Origin: an uncultured Cellvibrio sp.
GTDB taxonomy: Bacteria > Pseudomonadota > Gammaproteobacteria > Pseudomonadales > Cellvibrionaceae
Direction of reading: 5' to 3'
DNA: 5,173 nt
Assembly: GCA_946482385.1 (NCBI GenBank)
Contig: CAMLRI010000201.1
Location: 1 to 5,173 of the forward strand
The translations under genes were made by a program, and so were the position numbers. The notes under the pieces were generated by a model, which did no database searches, was not told the DNA's origin, and worked only from the letters and a program-made list of their open reading frames with translations. This document shows positions 1 to 5,173 of this stretch, piece by piece. Within the stretch, counting starts at the first letter, position 1. The number at the start of each line of letters is the position of its first letter.

Positions 1-1008
1 TTGCACGGCATGGAAAAGCGTTATTTAAAAACAAAAAATCCCGCCCACTTTGCCTACATCAAAACTTTTGTTGATGATTATGTGAATGCCGATGGCAGCG
101 TGAAGGGATTGCTGAATACCCTGGATGGCATACACCCCGGTGTGCTCTGCCTGTTTATGTATGAGCAAACCGGTGAGCAGCGCTATTTACGCGCCGCTAA
201 AACCATGCGCGACCATTTGCTGGGTAGCGGAGCTAAAAAACCCGCTATTCGGCAATCGCCAGCGGGCACTTTTTGGCATAAAGATGAAGAAAAATATCGC
301 GATGTCAGTTCCGTGGATGGCATTTATATGGCGCACCCTTTTTTGCTGCGCTACGGCCTGCTCGCCAAAGATGATGAAGCCATTAAGGTGGCTTTGACGC
401 AAACCTTGCTGATTAGCGAAAAATCGTTTGATGCAAAAATCGGCCTGCCCTACCACGCCTGGGACTACAGCAAACAGCGCCCCTGGGCCAACCCCAACAC
501 CGGGCAATCAACCCTGTTTTGGAGCCGCGCCAGCGGCTGGTATGCCATGGCACTGGTAGACATGCTGGAGGTATTGCCCAAAGATCACCAAGACTATCCC
601 CGCATGTTGCATTACTACCGGCAAGTTGCCACAGGTTTAGTACGTTGGCAGGAGCCACAAAGCGGGCTTTGGTTTCAGGTGGTCGATCAGGCTCAACGCC
701 AAGGCAACTACCCGGAAATGGCCGGTTCGGGAATGATTGTGTACGCCCTGGCAAAGGGTGCACGGCTGAAATTGCTGGATGACAATGCTCGCGCGGCAGC
801 GCAAAAAGCCTGGTTGGGCATGCAGCAGTTTATCCAGCCCTATAAAGATGGCGGCCTGCAAATTCAATCCATTGCGCCCGGCATGAGCGTGCAAAATGAT
901 TATGCCGCCTATGTGGCCATTCGCCCCGTCACCCTGCCCAGCGAAGAACCCAAACAGCACGCCCATGGCTATATGTCGGTGCTGTTGGCGGGCGCAGAAA
1001 TGGAGTAG
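1..1008 (+). CDS. GH105 unsaturated rhamnogalacturonyl/glucuronyl hydrolase (5' end cut off)
   Basis: Family GH105 enzymes release the 4,5-unsaturated uronic acid from oligosaccharides left by pectate or rhamnogalacturonan lyases, by hydrating the double bond. The visible 335 residues form an alpha/alpha six-barrel. An Asp at 106 (DGIYM), His at 152 (YHAWD), and a W-x-R-x-x-GW motif (W174, R176, W180) have the same mutual spacing (46, 24 and 4 residues) as the active-site Asp, His, Arg and Trp that I recall from Bacillus YteR. Other family-like blocks are LDGIHPG (41-47), AGSGM (241-245) and NDYAAYV (299-305). The gene is open at the window edge. The first codons (LHGMEKRYLKT) match the middle of the first barrel helix, where relatives have a preceding W-x-YE segment, so the TTG at base 1 is not the real start and a signal peptide cannot be judged. 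Stop TAG is at 1006-1008. It is convergent with rsmE. The exact substrate is uncertain; GH88 is a more distant alternative. Confidence 0.88.
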   Translation: MHGMEKRYLKTKNPAHFAYIKTFVDDYVNADGSVKGLLNTLDGIHPGVLCLFMYEQTGEQRYLRAAKTMRDHLLGSGAKKPAIRQSPAGTFWHKDEEKYRDVSSVDGIYMAHPFLLRYGLLAKDDEAIKVALTQTLLISEKSFDAKIGLPYHAWDYSKQRPWANPNTGQSTLFWSRASGWYAMALVDMLEVLPKDHQDYPRMLHYYRQVATGLVRWQEPQSGLWFQVVDQAQRQGNYPEMAGSGMIVYALAKGARLKLLDDNARAAAQKAWLGMQQFIQPYKDGGLQIQSIAPGMSVQNDYAAYVAIRPVTLPSEEPKQHAHGYMSVLLAGAEME

Positions 1009-1014
1009 CCATAT

Positions 1015-1038
1015 GCTGCCGCTTAGCGCCTAAGCAGC
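1015..1038. terminator. Bulged hairpin between convergent genes, possible bidirectional terminator
   Basis: The 37-base gap between the two convergent stop codons contains the stem GCTTAG (1021-1026) / CTAAGC (1030-1035) with a 3-base loop. It can be extended by GCTG/CAGC-type pairing if a 3-base bulge is allowed on the left arm. The position suits termination of both the GH105 gene and the rsmE transcript. Neither strand has a clear run of T directly after the stem: the + strand has only CTTTAAAAA several bases on. This is therefore weak as an intrinsic terminator and may be a simple transcript-end stabilising stem. Confidence 0.35.
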
Positions 1039-1045
1039 CCTGGCT

Positions 1046-1771
1046 TTAAAAATCCCCCCACAAATATTGCACCAAACTAATCGCTGCAACCGGTGCAGTT
1101 TCTGTTCTTAATACCCTTGGCCCCAAGGTTAGCGCGCTGAAATCCTGCTCCAGGGCGTGGGCGATTTCGCGGTCGCTTAGGCCGCCTTCGGGGCCGATTA
1201 ATAAAGCCACACTTTGCGGGGTTTTGTCGGCGGGCAGGCGCTGGCTGTCGCGGTGGTGGAGTACAAAGCGCAAAGCGGCTTGAACTTGCGGCAGCCAATC
1301 GGAAATTTGTACGGGGGCTGCCAATTGCGGCAGCAGGTTGCGTTGGCATTGCTCGCAGGCGCTGATGATAATTTGCTGCCAGCGCTCGTGCATTTTTTCC
1401 TGGCGGTCGCCGGTGACTTTAACTTCGGTGCGCTCGGTGATGAGCGGGGTGATTTTGCTAACGCCCAATTCAGTGGCTTTTTGCAGCACCCACTCGAAGC
1501 GCTCGCCGCGGGATATGCCAATAGCCAACTCCAATTCCAGCGGCGATTCGCGGTTGTCGACACTGTGCTCAGCAATGCTGACCCACACATGCTTTTTGGT
1601 GACTTCGTGAATAGTCGCAGCAAATTCGCCGCCGGCGCCATTAAATAAAATAAGTTCCCGCCCCGGCTGCATACGCAACACCTTGCTGAGGTGATGGGAG
1701 GCGGTTTCCTCCAGTTGCACTCTGTCGCCGCTGAGTAGGTTTTGCTCGGTAAAAATTCGTGGAATGCGCAT
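1046..1771 (-). CDS. rsmE: 16S rRNA (uracil(1498)-N3)-methyltransferase RsmE
   Basis: RsmE uses S-adenosylmethionine to methylate N3 of U1498 in helix 44 of 16S rRNA on the assembled 30S subunit, in the cytoplasm. The 241-residue protein has the usual family length. A PUA-like RNA-binding domain occupies roughly residues 1-70, and a SPOUT (trefoil-knot) catalytic domain follows. Signature blocks are QKATELGVSKITPL (97-110), IGPEGGLSDREI (192-203) and LGPRVLRTETA (216-226); the last two form the SAM-binding knot. The start MRIPRIF is typical for the family. The ATG lies 2 bases after the stop of the toroid-protein gene (TAG-CC-ATG) and has no recognisable Shine-Dalgarno sequence, so translation is probably coupled to the upstream gene. 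Finding this housekeeping gene last in a glycan-type operon is unusual, but its identity is clear. Confidence 0.96.
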   Translation of the reverse strand: MRIPRIFTEQNLLSGDRVQLEETASHHLSKVLRMQPGRELILFNGAGGEFAATIHEVTKKHVWVSIAEHSVDNRESPLELELAIGISRGERFEWVLQKATELGVSKITPLITERTEVKVTGDRQEKMHERWQQIIISACEQCQRNLLPQLAAPVQISDWLPQVQAALRFVLHHRDSQRLPADKTPQSVALLIGPEGGLSDREIAHALEQDFSALTLGPRVLRTETAPVAAISLVQYLWGDF

Positions 1772-1773
1772 GG

Positions 1774-2844
1774 CTAGTGTTCGGTGGTGAGTGGCAGTTG
1801 TTCCGCAGGCCGATCCAGTGCGGATTGCAAAAATAATTGAGCGGCGCCTGTGTGCTGGGTAAGGGCATCGGCGGCGAGCAGTATGGCGCCCGCGGTCCAG
1901 GTGGTTTTTTCCCGCGGCCAGATCACCTGGTCGCGAAAATTAAAGCCCGTCCAGTAGCCGCCATCCTCATCTTTAAATTGAAATAGCCAGCTAAATAAAT
2001 TTACCGCTTTGGCGTGTTCGCCTGCGGCCAAAAGCGCAAGCGTTAATTCACAGGATTCGGCGACGGTTACCCAAGGCTCATCGCTAACGCAGCGGCAACC
2101 TACCTCTGGTTCGACAAATGTTTTCCATTTGTCGTCGATGCGCTGTTGCGCTGCCTTGCCCTGCACCACGCCGGTGAGTATGGGGTAAAACCAATCCATG
2201 GAGAAGCGGGTTTTGGGTGCCCAGGTGCGGTCGAAACATTCCGGGTGGTGGCGCAGGGTATGGCCGAGTTTTTGATGGGCGCTGCGCCAGCGACTGGCAT
2301 CAAAGCCGATTCTTTCGCCAGCCAAAATGGCGCACTCCAGACTTTTGTAAATGGAGCTGGATGCGGTGACCAGGGCGTCTTGTTTAGCGCTGCCATCTTG
2401 CGCTACGGCCCAGTAAATTTCGCCGCTGGGTGCCTGGTAGCGCAACACAAAGTCTATGGCTTTTTGCACCACAGGAAAAAAGCGCAATAAAAACGCCAGA
2501 TCATCGGTGATTAAAAAGTAGTGCCAAATACCTGTGGCTATATAGGCAATAAAATTGGTTTCGCGATGGTTTTTATCCACCGCTTCATCGCCCAAATAAT
2601 TTGCCCACCAGCTGCCATCGGCCAATTGCTCGTGCATCAACCATGTGTAGGCGCGCTCGGCGGCGGTGTATTCCCCGCCAATGGTGAGGCCCATGGCCGC
2701 TTCGATATGGTCCCAGGGGTCGGCCTTGCCGTTGCTAAACCAGGGAATGCAGCCGTTGGCCAATTGGCTTTGCAGAATGTAGTTGATAGTAGGCCGCAAC
2801 AGGGATTCGGGGAAAAAGCCTTTGCTGAGCAATAAATTTTTCAT
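1774..2844 (-). CDS. Alpha/alpha-toroid protein with QW-like repeats (prenyltransferase-like by auto-annotation), function unknown
   Basis: This 356-residue soluble protein appears built of helical hairpins. It has four QW-like turns of the form aromatic/Gln-x-x-(D/N/S)-G-x-W: near residues 27-35 (QLANGCIPW), 73-80 (QLADGSWW), 137-145 (QAPSGEIYW) and 290-298 (FKDEDGGYW). Such turns occur in terpene cyclase/prenyltransferase-beta toroids and also in six-hairpin glycosidases. Residues 94-145 (RETNFIAYIATG, then FFPVVQKAIDFVLRYQ) resemble GH15-type glucoamylase barrels more than a prenyltransferase. Conserved-looking acidic/aromatic sites include DPWD (42-45), SMDWFYP (215-221) and WVTVAESCE (258-266). 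I see neither a DDxD cyclase motif nor a zinc site. No signal peptide or membrane segment is evident. I chose the ATG at 2844 because the purine-rich AGGAAAGAG lies just upstream. An ATG at 2949 is in frame but would overlap the methyltransferase by about 100 bases and adds non-family sequence. It probably acts on the same product as the two genes before it. Confidence 0.8.
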   Translation of the reverse strand: MKNLLLSKGFFPESLLRPTINYILQSQLANGCIPWFSNGKADPWDHIEAAMGLTIGGEYTAAERAYTWLMHEQLADGSWWANYLGDEAVDKNHRETNFIAYIATGIWHYFLITDDLAFLLRFFPVVQKAIDFVLRYQAPSGEIYWAVAQDGSAKQDALVTASSSIYKSLECAILAGERIGFDASRWRSAHQKLGHTLRHHPECFDRTWAPKTRFSMDWFYPILTGVVQGKAAQQRIDDKWKTFVEPEVGCRCVSDEPWVTVAESCELTLALLAAGEHAKAVNLFSWLFQFKDEDGGYWTGFNFRDQVIWPREKTTWTAGAILLAADALTQHTGAAQLFLQSALDRPAEQLPLTTEH

Positions 2845-2846
2845 TG

Positions 2847-3554
2847 TTATTTCTCTTTCCTGAAATACATCACCACACTTTTTCCCATTAACGGATTGAG
2901 AACTTTTTCCAATGTTTGGGTAAGCCAGGGTTTTTCCATAAGATCCCACACCAAGAGGCGATGATAAAATTTGATCAGCGGGTTGCTATCCTGGGTTTTC
3001 CACCACAAACATTTCATCCACCAAAAGGGCGAATGCAGTGCATGGGCCCAGTGGCGCTTATAAAACTTAAAGGGTTTTTGCTCTATTTCACGGCGCAATT
3101 GCCGGCCGTTAAAAATGCGGATGTGGCCGCCTTCAACCTGATGGTATTCACGGCTTAACCACCAGCAAATTTTTTCTGGCCAGCGGCGCGGCACGGTTAC
3201 GGCCAGTAAACCGCCGGGTTTTAAAATGCGCTCTACTTCCTGCAGCACTGCCTGGTAATCGGGAATATGCTCCAGCACTTCGCTGCAAATAATTTTATCT
3301 ATGCTGTGGTCGGCAAAGGGCAAGCGGGTGGCATCGGCCTGCTGTAAATAAAAATGTTTGTTGGCCGATGCCTGGGCAAAGGGCAAAAAGCGCTCGCGGC
3401 TGGTTAGTAAATCGCGGTGATTTAAATCCACACCTATGGCGGTCACATCGCCATGTAAATAGGCGTTGATGACATGGCGGCCTTCGCCGCAGCCTAAATC
3501 CAAAACCCTGTCGCCGCTGGCGAGGGGAAAGTCGCGGAAATTAATCGTAAGCAT
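2847..3554 (-). CDS. Class I SAM-dependent methyltransferase (Methyltransf_11-like)
   Basis: The 235-residue protein transfers a methyl group from S-adenosylmethionine to an unidentified acceptor. The Rossmann-type core is clear: motif I VLDLGCGEGRH (17-27), the acidic residue at the end of strand 2 (GVDL, D43), an ADATRLPF segment (73-80) that contacts the adenine, then IICSEVLEHI (88-97) and LKPGG (111-115). After about residue 120 the core gives way to a basic, very aromatic region with W at 125, 131, 132, 169, 178, 179, 184, 185, 203 and 210, which may form the substrate lid or a membrane-facing surface. The ATG lies 14 bases inside the end of the glycosyltransferase gene, behind an AGGTGG ribosome site, and the stop is 2 bases before the next gene. 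The context suggests methylation of a glycosylated product or its precursor. Ubiquinone-type (UbiE/COQ5) methylation is a less likely alternative because the flanking genes do not fit. Confidence 0.9.
   Translation of the reverse strand: MLTINFRDFPLASGDRVLDLGCGEGRHVINAYLHGDVTAIGVDLNHRDLLTSRERFLPFAQASANKHFYLQQADATRLPFADHSIDKIICSEVLEHIPDYQAVLQEVERILKPGGLLAVTVPRRWPEKICWWLSREYHQVEGGHIRIFNGRQLRREIEQKPFKFYKRHWAHALHSPFWWMKCLWWKTQDSNPLIKFYHRLLVWDLMEKPWLTQTLEKVLNPLMGKSVVMYFRKEK
2853..2861 (-). promoter_or_regulatory. Ribosome binding site of the toroid-protein gene
   Basis: On the minus strand the purine run AGGAAAGAG lies in the last codons of the methyltransferase gene. Its GAG core is 8 bases before the ATG at 2844. 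This site decides the start over the in-frame ATG at 2949. It overlaps the end of the upstream gene, so ribosomes finishing the methyltransferase stop next to it, which favours coupled translation. Confidence 0.65.
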
Positions 3555-4917
3555 TGGCCACCTGCTCGCGAGCTAATTCAGCACTATTCGCAGACTGGTC
3601 GGGCTGTGCTTGTAATGTTTGAAAATAAAAGCGCTCCATTTTTTTGCCGACACAATCCCAACTAAGCTGTTGCAGAATATGCGCCCTGCCCTTGGCGCCA
3701 TATTGTTCACACAAGCCTGTGCTATTTAATAATTCCCGCAGGGCGGCCTGTAAATTACCGACATCCCCCGCCCGCACCAAATAGGCGGCGTCGCCCACCA
3801 CTTCGGGCAGGGCGCCACCATCGCTGCAAATTAGGGGCACACCGCAGGCCATGGCTTCGGCGGCGGGCAGCCCAAAACCTTCGTAGAGCGAGGGCACTAT
3901 GGCGATACTCGCCTGGGCATATTCGGCAACCAGTTCCGCATTGCTGATGCCGGATTTAAATTGCACCGCATCTTGCAAGTTGAGCGATTGCAATTCTTGT
4001 TGGGTTTCGCCGTTTTCTTTTAATTTGCCAATTACGATTAAATGCAATGCCGGAAATTCAACACGCACTTGAGCAAGTGCACGCAAGAGCACACTCAAGC
4101 CTTTTAGGGGCTGATCGGATGATGCTGTGGTAATCAAACGATAAGGCACGCGCGAAATATTTTCCAAGGGCTTGAATATGTTCGCGTCGACACCGTTGGG
4201 GATGATATGAATGCGTTCAACAGGGCGATCAAAAGCCCTAACAATATCCTGCTGCGATTGCCGGGATACAGTGATGATATGTTCCAGCTGCTGCACCACG
4301 GTTTTTTGCATGCCTAAAAAACTGTACCAGCGGTTGATTAACCAGCGCTGGCCTTTTTCGCTGGCGGCGGCAAGTGCCAGGTCGCGGTCCTGGGTGATGG
4401 GGTGATGCACAGTGGCGATTACATTCACGCCGCGTTTTTGTAAATCGAGCAAGCCGTAACACAGGCTTTGGTTGTCGTGGACTATGTCGTACTGGGGCTG
4501 GTGCTGTTTGAAATAGGCCTGGAGGCGGCGGCCAAAACAGTAGGGTTCGCCAAAAGCGCCGCTCAATTTGCTCCACCATTCATAAAAATCGGCGAGCGAT
4601 AGCAGATGCCTTAAACGCAGGGCGCGGCTGGGCTTGGGGTGGGCGTATAAATCCAGGCTGGGGATTTTAATCAACCGCACCCGCCCATCCAATTCGGGGT
4701 AAGGCGGGCCGGAAAACACATCGACACTGTGGCCTAAATCCACCAGCGCTTTGCTGAGGTAATGCAGGTAAATGCCCTGGCCGCCCACATGGGGATGGCT
4801 GCGGTAACCGAGCAGGGCTATGCGCAACGGCCGCCGGGCAGCAGTTGCCGAGGCAACAGCTGGGGCTGGGGGAGTTGCTGGCGACGGTGAACCATAGTGG
4901 ACGGGTTGATAGGACAT
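3541..4917 (-). CDS. GT-B glycosyltransferase, family 4 type
   Basis: The protein (458 residues) transfers a sugar from a nucleotide-sugar donor, probably with retention of configuration, to an unknown acceptor at the cytoplasmic side of the membrane. The N-terminal GT-B domain starts at about residue 31 with LRIALLGYRSHPHVGGQGIYL, including the glycine loop G45-G46. The C-terminal donor domain carries the IPNGVD block (239-244), a KGL (272-274), and the family's E-x7-E motif in YEGFGLPAAEAMACG (E346, E354), followed by SDGGALPEVVG (365-375). Residues 8-28 form a Pro/Ala/Ser-rich tail ahead of the domain. The usual Arg of the G-R-L...K-G donor-phosphate pair is replaced by Ser in TTASSDQPLKG (263-273). 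No membrane segment is visible. The ATG at 4917 lacks a clear Shine-Dalgarno sequence but is the only Met before the domain. It is the first gene of the four-gene run. Donor and acceptor cannot be assigned. Confidence 0.92.
   Translation of the reverse strand: MSYQPVHYGSPSPATPPAPAVASATAARRPLRIALLGYRSHPHVGGQGIYLHYLSKALVDLGHSVDVFSGPPYPELDGRVRLIKIPSLDLYAHPKPSRALRLRHLLSLADFYEWWSKLSGAFGEPYCFGRRLQAYFKQHQPQYDIVHDNQSLCYGLLDLQKRGVNVIATVHHPITQDRDLALAAASEKGQRWLINRWYSFLGMQKTVVQQLEHIITVSRQSQQDIVRAFDRPVERIHIIPNGVDANIFKPLENISRVPYRLITTASSDQPLKGLSVLLRALAQVRVEFPALHLIVIGKLKENGETQQELQSLNLQDAVQFKSGISNAELVAEYAQASIAIVPSLYEGFGLPAAEAMACGVPLICSDGGALPEVVGDAAYLVRAGDVGNLQAALRELLNSTGLCEQYGAKGRAHILQQLSWDCVGKKMERFYFQTLQAQPDQSANSAELAREQVANAYD
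3558..3563 (-). promoter_or_regulatory. Ribosome binding site of the methyltransferase gene
   Basis: AGGTGG on the minus strand lies inside the last codons of the glycosyltransferase gene, with its AGG core 6 bases before the ATG at 3554. It supports that start and the 14-base gene overlap. A 10-base perfect palindrome, GCTCGCGAGC (3564-3573), sits directly upstream of it. Confidence 0.65.
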
Positions 4918-4929
4918 GACAGCGAATAC

Positions 4930-4943
4930 CGGACAAATGTCCG
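4930..4943. promoter_or_regulatory. Inverted repeat over the predicted transcription start, candidate operator
   Basis: CGGACA and TGTCCG form a perfect 6-base inverted repeat separated by AA. It lies just downstream of the TATAAT box and covers the predicted start site near 4940. A repressor bound here would block initiation. If transcription starts at 4940, the left arm is only partly transcribed, so a DNA-level role is more likely than an RNA hairpin. The binding protein is unknown and a chance repeat is possible. Confidence 0.4.
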
Positions 4944-4946
4944 CGC

Positions 4947-4977
4947 ATTATAGGTGCAGATACTCGCTCCTAACCAA
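4947..4977 (-). promoter_or_regulatory. Putative sigma-70 promoter of the glycosyltransferase operon
   Basis: Reading on the minus strand, a perfect TATAAT -10 box lies at 4952-4947. It puts the start site near A4940 and gives a leader of only about 23 bases before the ATG at 4917. The -35 region is poor: TTGGTT (4977-4972, 19-base spacing) or TGGTTA (4976-4971, 18-base spacing) each match the consensus at three of six positions. The promoter may therefore be weak or need an activator. It lies between the small membrane protein gene and the glycosyltransferase, so the four-gene run can be expressed separately from the small gene. Confidence 0.55.
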
Positions 4978-5003
4978 CCCTCCCGGTGGATCAGCAGCCG
5001 GGC

Positions 5004-5123
5004 CTAGTGCTGGCGATTGGCGTCGAAGTGTTTATCGACCAGGATCAGTGCCAGGCTGGCCACCAAGAGAGCAACCAAAATACCCACCAAAGACGCTGTA
5101 GCAATAATGCCTGATACCAACAT
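5004..5123 (-). CDS. Small single-pass membrane protein, 39 residues, unknown family
   Basis: This short reading frame runs from the ATG at 5123 to the TAG at 5004-5006. The predicted protein begins MLVSGIIATASLVG and stays hydrophobic to about residue 29 (VASLALILV), then ends in a polar tail DKHFDANRQH. It is thus one transmembrane helix with a 10-residue tail. Small residues sit every four positions (A10, G14, A18, A22), a pattern typical of packed helix pairs. A strong ribosome site AGGAGA is 7 bases before the ATG, which is the best site in the window and the main reason to believe the gene is real. No promoter is visible in the 50 bases left before the window edge. I do not recognise the family. 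It could be a small subunit or regulator of a membrane complex encoded further upstream, or a free-standing membrane microprotein. A chance hydrophobic frame remains possible. Confidence 0.68.
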   Translation of the reverse strand: MLVSGIIATASLVGILVALLVASLALILVDKHFDANRQH

Positions 5124-5130
5124 GCTGTTA

Positions 5131-5136
5131 TCTCCT
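5131..5136 (-). promoter_or_regulatory. Strong Shine-Dalgarno of the small membrane protein gene
   Basis: AGGAGA on the minus strand is a near-consensus ribosome binding site at 7-base spacing from the ATG at 5123. It makes a short frame that could otherwise be dismissed a credible gene. Confidence 0.7.
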
Positions 5137-5173
5137 GATTTGTGATGACGGGTTCAGGATGCACCCTTGAGCG

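Noticed and set aside
1214..1648. A 144-residue open frame on the + strand opposite rsmE
   Set aside because: It is the antisense shadow of a clearly conserved gene, with no ribosome site or recognisable protein.
2845..2949. A 35-residue N-terminal extension of the toroid protein from an in-frame ATG at 2949
   Set aside because: It lies wholly inside the methyltransferase gene, would create a roughly 100-base overlap and adds low-similarity sequence. The ATG at 2844 has a purine-rich ribosome site and fits the tight 2-base spacing.
3564..3573. Perfect 10-base palindrome GCTCGCGAGC at the glycosyltransferase/methyltransferase junction
   Set aside because: It lies in coding sequence for the Leu-Ala-Arg-Glu codons, leaves almost no room for a loop as RNA, and a palindrome of this length is expected by chance in a few kilobases of GC-balanced DNA.
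4982..5002. CCCGG/CCGGG inverted repeat just after the small membrane gene, as a terminator
   Set aside because: The stem is only 5 bases with an 11-base loop, and no T-run follows on the minus strand (AGGGTTGG instead).
4916..5101. A 61-residue open frame on the + strand across the promoter region
   Set aside because: It has no ribosome site, a composition typical of antisense reading and no recognisable domain. It overlaps the better supported small membrane gene on the other strand.
1..5173. Mobile elements, CRISPR repeats, tRNA or rRNA genes
   Set aside because: Reading both strands showed no transposase or integrase frame, no spaced direct repeats, no terminal inverted repeats and no cloverleaf-like or rRNA-like segment. 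Nearly all bases are covered by the six genes.

Overview
The window holds six protein-coding genes on two facing blocks and has no RNA gene, insertion sequence, CRISPR array or long repeat that I can see. Base composition, gene style and content (a pectin-oligosaccharide GH105 hydrolase beside a glycan or lipid modification cassette and rsmE) suggest a plant-polysaccharide-degrading gammaproteobacterium of the Cellvibrio/Teredinibacter kind. That assignment is inference from gene content, not from a marker sequence.

Right-pointing block (1-1008): the 3' part of a GH105 unsaturated rhamnogalacturonyl/glucuronyl hydrolase gene. Its 5' end lies outside the window. A short gap (1009-1045) with a bulged hairpin separates it from the block that points the other way.

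Left-pointing block (5123 down to 1046): first comes a tiny, well-supported gene for a 39-residue single-span membrane protein (5004-5123). An intergenic stretch follows, with a consensus TATAAT box and an inverted repeat at the predicted transcription start. Next is a tight four-gene run: a family-4-like GT-B glycosyltransferase (3541-4917), a class I SAM-dependent methyltransferase (2847-3554), an alpha/alpha-toroid protein with QW-like repeats of the sort often auto-labelled 'prenyltransferase' (1774-2844), and the 16S rRNA m3U1498 methyltransferase rsmE (1046-1771). The junctions are a 14-base overlap, a 2-base gap and a 2-base gap, so the four are probably cotranscribed and translationally coupled.

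The first three genes of that run look like a small pathway: a sugar is transferred, a methyl group is added to something, and a toroid protein binds or processes the product. The aromatic-rich tail of the methyltransferase hints at a membrane-associated or lipid-linked substrate. The substrate cannot be read from the sequence. rsmE is a housekeeping rRNA modification gene that appears to ride at the end of this transcript. The items most worth a second look are the 39-residue membrane protein, the operator-like repeat over the transcription start, and the uncharacterised glycosyltransferase-methyltransferase-toroid cassette.
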